This document shows, in pieces, positions 11,111 to 20,400 of a stretch of 37,144 nucleotides of DNA (positions are counted from its first letter, which is position 1; every line of letters starts with the position of its first letter). Origin of the DNA: Chara braunii (Eukaryota > Streptophyta > Charophyceae > Charales > Characeae). The notes beneath the pieces are model-generated. The model saw only the letters and a list, made by a program, of their open reading frames with translations. It was not told where the DNA came from and made no database searches. Location of the stretch: contig BFEA01000007.1 of the NCBI GenBank assembly GCA_003427395.1, positions 5,979,275 through 6,016,418 on the forward strand, in the 5' to 3' direction. The translations under genes and the position numbers were made by a program.

Positions 11111-11230
11111 TGCACATAAAAAAGGAAGAGGAGGTGGTAACAATATCAGATTCGCAATGATGCCTGCACAATGTATTCTAAAGAGATGAAAAATTGTTTT
11201 TTCTTAACCTCGTGTTTTTCACCGACTCAC
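11111..11230 (-). other. Intron-like spacer between integrase and second Gag ORF
   Basis: Read on the minus strand, this 120-bp stretch begins GAG|GTGAGT (donor consensus) and ends in a pyrimidine-rich tract and ATGTGCAG|CC (acceptor consensus). A CTGAT branch-point-like motif lies at 11146-11150, about 35 nt before the acceptor. The acceptor is 26 nt upstream of the second Gag ATG. Joining the pol frame directly across it gives CCA TAA, so splicing would end pol rather than fuse it. The acceptor might instead serve a subgenomic message. There is no transcript evidence. Confidence 0.45.
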
Positions 11231-12376
11231 CTCAAGTCTCAATCTAAATATCTTCAGCCGTGATCCGGAAATCTAGTCCCGTCTTGGTGTTCCATCCATT
11301 TCTTCCAACTCATAGGCCCCATGATTTCCTCGACGCCTGATTCTGTAGGGCCCTAGTCATCTCTTGTCCAGCTTTCTTGACCACTGTTTTTCCAAGGATG
11401 AATCGTACAGCAGCACCACATCTCCAACTTGTAATAATTCGGTTCGTACTCAAGGAAGTTTGTCTCATCTCTCTTTATCTTTCCCACGACTGTCGGCCAC
11501 TTTTTCAACTGCTTCCTGGATCTTTTCCTCCATGATACTGACATGCCTTGCCCGAATATCAATCAATTCCTCAAATGACAATTTGTTCTCTAGATTTTGT
11601 CTTCGCCAGATCTTCAAGAAGTTTTCTATTGGGAAGGTAGCATACCTCCCATACCATAACGTCGCGGGAGCATAGCCAGTGGTTATTCTGACCGTGATGT
11701 TTTTAATGAAAAACACAGTTCGTAAGAATTTAGACCAAAAATTCAGTTTACCAGCAGTCCACTTTGCCAGTAGGTTTGTGATGGTACTGTGTCCTCTCTC
11801 CACCGGTGCATTTGCCTGAGGATGTGCCCTGGTCGTATAGTTAGCGATCACTCCGAGGTCATCCAATAATTCCTTCACTTCCCCACAAGTGAATTTCGAC
11901 CCTCCTTCCATTATAAACTCTATCACAAAGGGATATCGGAGGTAATAATCTTTGATGCAATCGACCAAGACAACTTCTGTGTTGGTCCCGATGGCTTTAC
12001 CAACCACAGATCCTGAAAGATAATCCCTGGCATCAAAGATGTAATTATATCCTCCAAGTCCTAGCGACATTGTCAGTAGATCCAAATGGACCACCGGCCC
12101 CACATCCTTGATATACCTTGGGTGTAAAGACTCCTTGTACCTAATCGGAGATCTGACCTGGCAAGGTACGTACGACTCACAATACCTTTGGATCATCAGG
12201 TACATACTCTCCCAGAAGTACAACTCGGATGCTTTTTGAGAGTAGGGACAAAACTCCTATGGCCACCTGCCGGTCCATCATGGAGGGCTGCTATGATGTC
12301 AATCTGATGATTTCTGCCACAAATGACCCTCCTAAGCGGTCCTCTTTTGTCTCTGATGAAGAGATGACCACCCCTT
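11231..12376 (-). pseudogene. Ty3/gypsy-type integrase, broken
   Basis: The integrase would insert element cDNA into the host genome. An N-terminal part containing GHLFIRDKRG and AALHDGPAGGH (about 12255-12370) is in a different frame from the core (12223-11465), so a frameshift lies near 12225. In the core the first catalytic Asp is present (VHLDLL, codon 12080-12082). The second position reads MEGGSKF, with Glu (11906-11908) where Asp is expected. The catalytic Glu of VERGHS is present (11798-11800). The zinc-finger CxxC is damaged: YCESYVPC has Tyr at 12170-12172 where Cys is expected. The C-terminal domain (GDVVLLYDSSLEKQW) continues in another frame. Stops at 11465, 11357 and 11273 each replace an expected Trp. 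A TIR element separates it from the rest of pol. Confidence 0.9.
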
Positions 12377-13916
12377 ACTATATAGCTATGAATCCCCCTC
12401 GGCGGCGGACAGGCGCGGCCAAGTCCGCGGCCGCGCGCGCGGACACGTGGCGGCCTGCGGGGAAGGGGGTTTGGGGAACGGGAAGCGCCACGTGGCGGCG
12501 CAACCCCAGCCCCACCCCATCAGGCAAAAAAAAACGAAAAAAATCTAATTTTTTGTTAGGGGGGTGAGGGCGAAATCGAAGAAAATAGGAAAAAAAAACG
12601 CGTTTTTTTTTTTTTTTNNNNNNNNNNNNNNNNNNNNNNNNNNNNNNNNNNNNNNNNNNNNNNNNNNNNNNNNNNNNNNNNNNNNNNNNNNNNNNNNNNN
12701 NNNNNNNNNNNNNNNNNNNNNNNNNNNNNNNNNNNNNNNNNNNNNNNNNNNNNNNNNNNNNNNNNNNNNNNNNNNNNNNNNNNNNNNNNNNNNNNNNNNN
12801 NNNNNNNNNNNNNNNNNNNNNNNNNNNNNNNNNNNNNNNNNNNNNNNNNNNNNNNNNNNNNNNNNNNNNNNNNNNNNNNNNNNNNNNNNNNNNNNNNNNN
12901 NNNNNNNNNNNNNNNNNNNNNNNNNNNNNNNNNNNNNNNNNNNNNNNNNNNNNNNNNNNNNNNNNNNNNNNNNNNNNNNNNNNNNNNNNNNNNNNNNNNN
13001 NNNNNNNNNNNNNNNNNNNNNNNNNNNNNNNNNNNNNNNNNNNNNNNNNNNNNNNNNNNNNNNNNNNNNNNNNNNNNNNNNNNNNNNNNNNNNNNNNNNN
13101 NNNNNNNNNNNNNNNNNNNNNNNNNNNNNNNNNNNNNNNNNNNNNNNNNNNNNNNNNNNNNNNNNNNNNNNNNNNNNNNNNNNNNNNNNNNNNNNNNNNN
13201 NNNNNNNNNNNNNNNNNNNNNNNNNNNNNNNNNNNNNNNNNNNNNNNNNNNNNNNNNNNNNNNNNNNNNNNNNNNNNNNNNNNNNNNNNNNNNNNNNNNN
13301 NNNNNNNNNNNNNNNNNNNNNNNNNNNNNNNNNNNNNNNNNNNNNNNNNNNNNNNNNNNNNNNNNNNNNNNNNNNNNNNNNNNNNNNNNNNNNNNNNNNN
13401 NNNNNNNNNNNNNNNNNNNNNNNNNNNNNNNNNNNNNNNNNNNNNNNNNNNNNNNNNNNNNNNNNNNNNNNNNNNNNNNNNNNNNNNTTTTTTTTTTCAT
13501 CTGCATTTTTTGAAAACACCTCACACTTCTGCAAAAAACATGAATTCATTTATAAAAAAATACAAGTAAACTCACGAACCATATATCCCATGATAAAAAA
13601 TGACCAAAAAAAATTCCTGTTTTTCTTTATATATATATATTTTTTAATTTTCTTTAAATCCAATTTCGTTTTTGATTTTTCAAAAATCCTAAATAAGTCG
13701 GATTCAAAAAAACAAAAAAAGGGGTTGTAGGGCTCAAAATTCCCTACTACCCCATATATATATATATATTTTTCACCTATTATTTAATTCAGGAAAATTT
13801 GTGTAAAATCGGGTCCGCTCTGCGGACCAGGTAGGCCGCGGATGCGGACCCATTTGGGTCCGCGATCCAAGCTCGACCCCGCGGACGCGTCCGCGGGTGT
13901 TTCATAGCTATATAGT
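12377..13916. mobile_element. TIR DNA transposon inserted in pol; interior unsequenced
   Basis: ACTATATAGCTATGAA at 12377-12392 is the exact reverse complement of 13901-13916, giving 16-bp terminal inverted repeats. The minus-strand pol frame stops making sense at both ends and resumes outside: TLRIRD lies on one side and GHLFIRD on the other. Both subterminal zones are GC-rich and full of GCGGAC/GTCCGC motifs, unlike the AT-rich flanks. The right end reads TAGTG, as in CACTA elements, but the left first base is T, not C, and no clear target duplication is visible, so the superfamily is unresolved. An 870-bp gap hides any transposase. Confidence 0.65.
12618..13487. other. Assembly gap (870 N)
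   Basis: The sequence is unknown here. The gap is bounded by T-runs on both sides, so the true length and content are uncertain. Open frames that cross it are meaningless. Confidence 1.
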
Positions 13917-14982
13917 GATCTCTAATGCGGAGGGTTTTTTCACTAACATCCCTTTCACGCTTGTCGCCGGAGAGAAGAAGTCTCATTTAAATGTAGAATC
14001 CATCATATTCCTCTTCCCGGAAATCCTCTGAGATCTCGCCCTGCTCAAACTCCTCTCCTTCCTTCTCTTCATCAAACTCAAGGTCATCTCCCAACACTAT
14101 CTCATCCGCTTTCACTATTTCCCCTTCGTTTTTCATCTGGACTTGCAGGAGAGCGTTGACAAGGTAATGTACTCTCCCCATCGTCAATAAGTGTCGATCC
14201 ACTTGCCTTGTTCCTGCCTCAATTGTGACTGGGTCATCTGTCAACCTATAGCTTTCAGCTAAAGCTAGCTCCGCCATCCATTCCCCATTCCTTTCTCCCC
14301 ATGGGTCTTCTTCGACGAAAGGTTTCAGTACTAAACCTTCAACCCTTACAAAAGTAGCCGGCGCAAACCACATGGGTTTTCCATTTCGTACCTTCTAATC
14401 ATCGACGTGCTGAGTCCACGCATTGACATGGAGTCGCATGTCGTCCTCGTTCAGGAACCCGTCTACCGGCGGCGTCTCTTCCTTAGCCTCTCCTGTTTTT
14501 TCCCACTCTATCCTGCTTAATCCATCTGCCTTATTCTTATTCCCAGGAATACGCTCCAACTGAAAGTCGAACATCCAGATGTAGGTGAGTCATCTGGTAA
14601 CTGTAGGATCAGGTGGGGAGAAGTTCCTAAGGGAATACATGAGGGCGGTCGGATCTATCCTTAGAATGAATCTCCTCCCTAAGAGATAATGTTTAAAGAT
14701 CCGTAGGCAGTGTAATACTGTCAAAGCCTCCTTCTTGAATTGGGAGTAATTCCTTTCAGTCGAATTGAGGGTTCGACTCTCAAAATGCAACGGTCTTTCC
14801 TTTCCTTCATGATCAGCTTGTATCAAAACTTCTCCCAAGGTAGTGGGTCCGACATTAGTTTCTATAATGAAGGGACACTCTATGATTCCTTCGTAGTCCG
14901 GAACCCCCAGTACCGGACCTCCTTCTTCGAATTCCTTTTTCAAGTCCCTTACCACCTGCTCCTGCTTCTCTCTCACTCCCAT
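13917..14982 (-). pseudogene. RNase H domain and RNase H-integrase linker of pol, broken
   Basis: RNase H would degrade the RNA strand of the RNA-DNA hybrid. The segment contains ERPLHFESRTLNSTERNYSQ and FKHYLLGRRFILRIDPTAL, characteristic of Ty3/gypsy RNase H, and then ADGLSR near its end (about 14510-14530). The first catalytic Asp is replaced: the motif reads ETNVGPTTLGEVL, with Asn AAT at 14854-14856. The minus-strand pol fragment at 35008-36500 keeps TDAGPASIGGVL, supporting Asp-to-Asn. A TGA at 14590-14592 sits where Trp is expected (TVTR-W-LTYIWMFDF). Downstream comes an acidic linker (EFDEEKEGEEFEQGEISED), a TAA at 13987, and then sequence up to the inserted TIR element. Confidence 0.9.
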
Positions 14983-14999
14983 TCCTGATTCTTCCTTAC

Positions 15000-16088
15000 C
15001 TGCTTCCTCACGTGCTCAGTCTTAGCGGCAAACCTCTTGATGAATATTCTCCAGAACCCGCATGTCCCAAGAAAACATCTCACTTCATTTATATTCCTGA
15101 ATGGTGTCGGTCATTCAAGAATTTTATTCGTTTTCTTTGGGTCAGGACGACGAACCTGCTCATTACACACGAATCCTAGAATGGTTGCTTCTCTCATGCA
15201 GTGCCTGAATTTCGCGCCACTCGCAGTAAAGTTGTGTTATTGCAAGAGATCAAGCACCTTCTGGAGATCATTAACATGGTCCCAAACGAATTTTCTAATG
15301 CCAAGTGCAATCTCTTGCTTATCTTTCACCATCGGTCCCTTTACTGGAAGATCATCGATATAGGGCTCAGTGATCTGTGGACTGATCGGCTGCATTACCC
15401 TGACCATACTCCTTTGCACCAAAGCTACTGCATTTGTCCATCCTTGGGATGCTACGTTCATGTGGATTAACCCCCTAGGAGTATACATCGCAGTTATCAG
15501 CCTATCGGTCAAATAGACCGGAAACTTGTCGTAGCCAGAGTAGAGGTCTATGAGTGAGATGATAGATTTCCCTGCACATGCCTCAGAAAGCTGATCGGCG
15601 TTAGGGAGTGCTCCTGCGTCCCTAACTATCACAGCATTCAATCTCTGCAAATCATGCACTCATCTGAGTACCCCGTTTGGTTTGATACAGCAAAACCATG
15701 GCGAAGCATATGGTCCACTAGAGAATCCTGCTACGTGCGAGGCAATCTTTCCATCGAGGTATTCAACCACCCTTTTCTGATCATCCGGATTCGGGTACCT
15801 GACTCCTCTAATATTCCAAGGCTGGTGCGGGACTGTATGGATCCGGATCATTCCTACCTTGTCCACATTTAACCTCCCTCTCTGATCATTATTAAAGGCA
15901 TAGGCGCAATGTTTCTCCTTCATCAAGTTTATCACCAATGCCCTTTCCTGCTTAGTTAGAAACCCGGGTTCCCCAATGATCAGGTCATTTTCCGTCCCCT
16001 CGTTGATACGGTAGGCTTCTTCCTCCCACTTCTTTTTCATTTGTTTTATCAGTTCTCGTTCATAGTATATCCCTTTCTCGTGTATCAC
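15000..16088 (-). pseudogene. Ty3/gypsy reverse transcriptase, broken
   Basis: The RT copies element RNA into DNA. The fragment contains the palm motifs SLIDLYSGYDKFPV (about 15520-15560) and YIDD, the catalytic box, at 15351-15362, both intact. The N-terminal part has IRIHTVPHQPWN and WFCCIKPNGVLR. The frame is broken by TGA at 15660-15662 within GVLR-stop-VHDLQRLN. The other pol copy at 35478-36170 has GELRWIQDLQK at the same place, so the stop replaces Trp. A second TGA at 15111-15113 interrupts KILE-stop-PTPFRN, also an expected Trp, and a TAA follows DLLQ near 15234. After it come the thumb/connection segment FLGTCGFWRIFIKRFA and then the RNase H region, in another frame. Confidence 0.93.
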
Positions 16089-16337
16089 TACGACCGAAAC
16101 TGGATGACTTTTTTTTATCTACTGTCTTGTACCTCCTTTTTTCTCCTTGCTTGAGCCCACTCCTAAAAAATGTTGGCTGCTTGCACGAGCATATGGTTCC
16201 TCCATTCTCGTTTCTAGAGGGGGCGGTCTTTACAACAAATTAATTCTCCCTCCTTCAGGATATTCATGCAGCCTATCAACCAATGTCTGGATCGTCTCTG
16301 GTTCTACCATCTCATAAGCAGAAACCATGTACATGGT

Positions 16338-16930
16338 CTAGTCTATGTTGGTCAAACTCAAAGCTAGTCCTCCTTCCTCCTCGTCTTCGTCGCCCTCATT
16401 GGACCCCCATTCTAGCTCTCTTCTCCTGTCCTCCGATTCTTCAAATGTGTACGATCCCACGTTAAGGCGATTCTTCAAACTATGGGGGTCTGTATTCTTA
16501 CACGTGATTACTTCGAAATTTTCAGATGCCGAATCGCAGAAGATTACGAACATGGTCCCATCATGCTTATTCATGATGAGAGCCTCAGATCTGGACAAGA
16601 AAGATCTTTCCAACAATATGGGTAGGTCGAGGCTGGGCATGATGTAGAAGAAGGTATGAAGTTATGAACCTTAACTCGCCCTATTTCCACGATCACATAT
16701 GAAGCGATTCCTGTATATCCTGACTTTCCACTGACCCCATTGAGGTATCCATATTCACTTCTATCAATTTTTATTCCTAACTTATCGGTTGTCTCCAAGT
16801 TCATAATGTTCATCTCTGCTCCAGTATCCACCATTCCAGGGTATCCCTTTCCTCTAATACTTACTTTAACGGACCCAGTTCCAACCTACTTCCAATCCAT
16901 CTTACTCCCTGCGATTGTCCAATTTGCTTC
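16338..16930 (-). pseudogene. Retroviral-type aspartic protease and linker, broken
   Basis: The protease cleaves the polyprotein. The active-site motif is VDTGAEMNIM (DTG at 16820-16828), preceded by KVSIRGKGYPG and followed by a flap-like region (YLNGVSGKSGYTG). A frameshift near 16650 moves the rest into another frame, where IMPSLDLPILLERSFLSR continues. The Glu at 16608-16610 lies where family members usually have Gly (ILLG-type motif). An acidic linker (GSNEGDEDEEEGG) leads toward RT. A TAG upstream (RWK-stop-VGTGS, about 16890) suggests a further break. Confidence 0.85.
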
Positions 16931-17100
16931 CTTATGAATCAAATCTCTCTTTTTCGTGCTAGCTTGACTTAAACCAATTCCCGAAGCTGGGGAGCTCTTG
17001 CCAAAATCTCTTTCAAATTTAACAACTCGTTGTGCCCATCAAGTAATTTATTTACCAAATTTTCCACGTCCACTCCTTCCTCAATCGACGTTTGATATTT

Positions 17101-17577
17101 CTATTTCTTCTTCGATTTTTCCCCAACCTTTTCTTTCTCTTCCTTAATTCCTTGCTTGCGCTTCTCGGCTCTTTGTTCTGCACGCTTATCCTCCTCTTCT
17201 CTTCGTTGTTCATCCTGATCCTCCTCATCCTCGCTTATGTCGATAGAGGACTCGTCGGGAGGCGTCTGTGGAGCTTGCTCCGGATCCTTAGCCACGTTGC
17301 CACCTTTAGTCCGGCGAGCAGTATATGGCACAAAATTCCTAAGAGCTTGGTAAGCCGCCTCGGGTCCTGCAGCCAGGCTTGCCCTTAGGGCCCTCGGATT
17401 AGGTTCTCGGGGCCTATCTTCCCTACTTCCCTGACTCATAGTAAACACATGCGGGACTCTTAATTCCATATCCTTGATTTCTTCACATATATCCATCATC
17501 CTGGTGTTCAACCTCCCCATCTTATCTACTAGGTCTTTCATTCTTCTTATTGTCTCCTTTGCTGACTTTCTACTCAC
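17101..17577 (-). pseudogene. Gag-PR spacer region: coiled coil and acidic/basic tract
   Basis: The same frame as the zinc knuckle continues here as about 158 codons. The N-terminal part (RRMKDLVDKMGRLNTRMMD) has heptad-like spacing compatible with a coiled coil. The middle has a Pro/Arg-rich segment (GSREDRPREPNPRALRAS). The C-terminal part is highly charged (ISEDEEDQDEQRREEEDKRA) and ends KKK. It is a low-complexity polyprotein segment with no enzymatic motif. It sits between the zinc knuckle and the protease, as expected for a Gag C-terminal extension or spacer. Confidence 0.65.
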
Positions 17578-17586
17578 CCCTTCTTC

Positions 17587-18240
17587 TCATGGTTCGAGCT
17601 CAACCAACGGAGCATCCTCCTCCTCCATGCCTGTCCTTAGCCATTTCCTCAGCTGCTCATAAAGCTCGGTCACATCATCTACTTTGATTGTTGGATCTTC
17701 CATTTCTTGCAATATCCGGAACATGGCGGGGGCGTTGGGTCCTAGCCCTGCAACCCTGAGCGCCTCCTTCCTTGTGCCTCCGGGGATGTTTGGGTCAATA
17801 AGGGTTTCTTGCTTATCGAATACATCCCCATCTATGCTCGACGTAATTATCCCATCCTGCTCGTCCATCTTCCTGACATGACATCTCTTCACAGTATGCC
17901 CCTTGATCTGGCAGTGGATACAGATGCATTCACTGTAATTTATTCATCCTCGTCCGTATTCCTGACCATTCCACTGTCCATCACTTCTATCAAACCCTCG
18001 ACCATAGTTTTGGTTATAGCTTTGACCATAACCCTGGCCATATCCTTGGTTATATCCTTGATCGACTTGATTAAAGCATACCTGATTATAGTTTCCTGAC
18101 TGAGGGTCTCCCTGATTGCCCCAATTCCCTCCTTGTCCGCCATTTCCTCTTCCTCCTTGACCATTTCCTCGTCCTCCGCTTCTACCTCTACTTTGCCCTT
18201 GTCCGTGCCTCTGTCCCTGAAATTGGTTCTGATTTTTTGA
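17587..18240 (-). pseudogene. Gag C-terminal part: Gly/Gln/Asn/Tyr-rich domain plus CCHC zinc knuckle
   Basis: In the frame of the downstream ORF, 18236-17947 encodes about 96 residues dominated by G, Q, N, R and Y. RGG-like patches (GRSGGRGNGQGGRGNGG) are followed by a repeated tract, GYNQGYGQGYGQSYNQNYGR. Directly after a TGA (17944-17946) comes a perfect CX2CX4HX4C knuckle, CIHCQIKGHTVKRC, at 17881-17922. This binds nucleic acid in Gag proteins. The next part contains DPNIPGGTRKEALR and an acidic C-terminus. The composition resembles FUS-type prion-like domains, known for self-assembly and RNA binding; a role here is inference. The upstream Gag frame differs, so a frameshift lies near 18240-18420. 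Confidence 0.8.
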
Positions 18241-18425
18241 TTACTGTGCGATGGCTAAACTTGTGGTGGCAGACTTCCATTCATTCCTCGTTTTTGTATT
18301 TGTCCAACTCCTCCTCCTGCTCCTTGTATCTGGGGCAGAATTGGATACAAGCTTATTTGACCAAAACCTGGTCATTGATTCCCTGGGTAAAATCCAGGCC
18401 ATGCTCCCATAGGGGCTACAACCGG

Positions 18426-19373
18426 CTATGGGGCGAGTTCGATTGTTGGGGCCGACGTTTTCGAAACATAGGGCACCACCACCTGTCGAGAACCCTGCCC
18501 TTTTACAACTTCTTGTTTCCCTGTCATTTGATTTTTTGTTTTCTTTTGGGTCACTTTTGCGTTGACTATTTGTTCAGGCTCTACCTCTTCTACTTCCTTG
18601 TTTCCTTCATTTATCTCCTCGTATCTCCTTTTGTTTGCTACTTGTCCAACTGCCATCACCTTCCTTAGTGCTATCTATTCCTTCATTTGCTGGAGTTGAG
18701 TCACTACAGTGCTCAAAAACCCTCCTAAAGCTAAATATGCTCCCTAAATAACACTCGCTTCCTTCCTCTTTTTCCTCTTCATTTTTACCTCATGGTGGAA
18801 TACCACCTGATCTAGGTCTCCGGACGCCAAGTTTCTTTTTATCATCTCCCATGATGCCTTTCTACCCGGCGCACCTCCACGTGTTAGTTTCATCGCCTCA
18901 TATCCTAATAACTCCCCTAAGAAGATGACACACTGCATTTCCTCATAAAACCCTAGGACTCTCTCTGCCATTTTTTCAAACACCGTCGTGAATGTCCCTA
19001 TCGTAGTAAAATCATTTGTATTCAAGTTATGGAGTTGGTCGACCGTTAGCAACCCATCTCCCAATTTATACTTTCGTTGCATCTCTTTCTTGAATTCGGT
19101 CCAGTCCCCTTGGACATCTTTCACAATCTTTTCGATTTCCGGGCGGAACTCCCACCATACATATTCAAACAGCGGAGCAAATTTCTCAACTTAAGTTAGC
19201 TGATTGAAGATTTGCTCCAGTAACTCTAGCCAGTGGGACACCCCTTCTCCTTTGAAAGGGAATATCTCTATCATTGGCTGTTGCGATCTTTTGATTGCTC
19301 TACTTTTCAGTATCCGCACAATTTTTGCGGCCGTAATGGATCCTTGTCCATCGTTTCCATTGGCGTCTCCCAT
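18426..19373 (-). pseudogene. Gag N-terminal/capsid region, broken
   Basis: Gag forms the particle that packages element RNA. The likely start is the ATG at 19371-19373 (MGDANGNDGQGS). IFPFKGEGVSHWLELLEQ is typical of Ty3/gypsy Gag, and FRPEIEKIVKDVQGDWTEFK and KYKLGDGLLTVDQLHNL continue the capsid. The reading frame is constant down to 18426 but is cut by TAA at about 19190, TAG at about 18742 and TAG at about 18680. The C-terminal part is basic and polar (TQKKTKNQMTGKQEVVK). The Gly/Gln/Asn-rich and knuckle part follows in another frame. Confidence 0.8.
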
Positions 19374-19799
19374 CTTTCCCACACTCCTTAGTCAATCTGT
19401 GATGCACACAAAAAACAACGGGTTTTTATGTTATTTTCAGCCCTCTTATTTTTCTTTTTAGTTTTCTACCTTGGGTGTTTTTCCCATCCCAAGAAACCAT
19501 CTAAGACCTATCCAGCCCACAGTCTTAACTATTTTACATGTCCTCCTCTTTACTCATATCTCATCCTCCTTTTTCCTTGACATTAACTGGTATTCACTAG
19601 TTTCCCCATTTCGCATGCCCCAGTCACTACCCCTATCGTGCCTAAATGAGCGGGCTGATTTTTATTTTTTTTCTGACATACGCAAAAAAACGGGATTGAC
19701 TCTAACCTTTTACTTCTAGTCCCAGTACCAACCTACCCTTCCAATCTCTTCTGCAGACATTCAGTCCCCTATCCAGGAGTCATACACCATACAACTACC
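19374..19799. other. Region upstream of Gag: possible leader/LTR remnant
   Basis: For a minus-strand element, the 5' leader and LTR should lie here. I see no confident TG...CA-bounded LTR, no partner copy downstream of the element and no recognisable primer-binding site. It is non-coding on both strands. A palindromic element begins at its far end. Confidence 0.35.
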
Positions 19800-20003
19800 A
19801 TTTCGTCAAAATTGATATCTTTTAATTTTTGAACGAAATTGACACCGAGTTTTTTTGCCGAAAACTCGAAATTTGTTGTTCCTGAGGGTTCGGCGTTTGT
19901 AAAACGCTGGACCCTCAGGAACAACAAATTTTGACGAGTTTTCGACCAAAAAACTCAGTTTCAATTTCGTTCAAAAAATAAGCAATGTCCATTTTGACGA
20001 AAT
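19800..20003. mobile_element. Near-perfect 204-bp palindrome (MITE-like fold-back)
   Basis: The outer ends ATTTCGTCAAAAT (19800 onward) and ATTTTGACGAAAT (ending 20003) are reverse complements. Complementarity continues inward through GAACGAAATTGA and AAATTTGTTGTTCCTGAGGG to a centre near 19900, where GGCGTTT and AAACGCTGG pair across a few bases. Only scattered mismatches occur. There is no coding capacity. Such fold-backs arise as MITEs, and a transcript would form a long hairpin. No clear target duplication is seen, so the superfamily is unknown. Confidence 0.8.
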
Positions 20004-20400
20004 CGTTGTTATACCAAACATTATAAGGATACTCTAAATAAATACATTGTTTTTCATTCCGGTCTTAATTTTATCCCAGAAGGTCTGCCTTGGCTTCATA
20101 TGGTGGACACGGTGTCACACTTTTTCCAGTCGGGCCACTTCGGGCGACTGGAAAGCCAACAGACTGTCACGCAGGATTTTCACTCGTGGTTAATGGACCC
20201 CGGAAAATTCGACGAATGGAGCACCGAAGCTTATTAGCGAAAGGTTACCGAATTCGGTAAAATAAATTGGCGAAAAATGTATCAAGGTATGCCAAAGAAA
20301 AATATAGTTTTATATCTTCGGTCTTTGTAAACACCGAAGTGCGGTTGTGGTGTTATAGTAAGCCAATTGGAACGTTATATTCCATGATGTGTTTTCCAAG
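20004..20400. other. Unique flank of the first satellite array
   Basis: No gene is seen. A short inverted repeat, CCAGTCG...CGACTGG, lies at 20126-20151. TTCGGT words related to the satellite appear near 20250 and 20320, so this may be degenerate array edge. Confidence 0.4.

Noticed and set aside
12545-13730. Open frames of over 300 codons on both strands
   Set aside because: Almost all of their length is the N gap, so no coding evidence exists.
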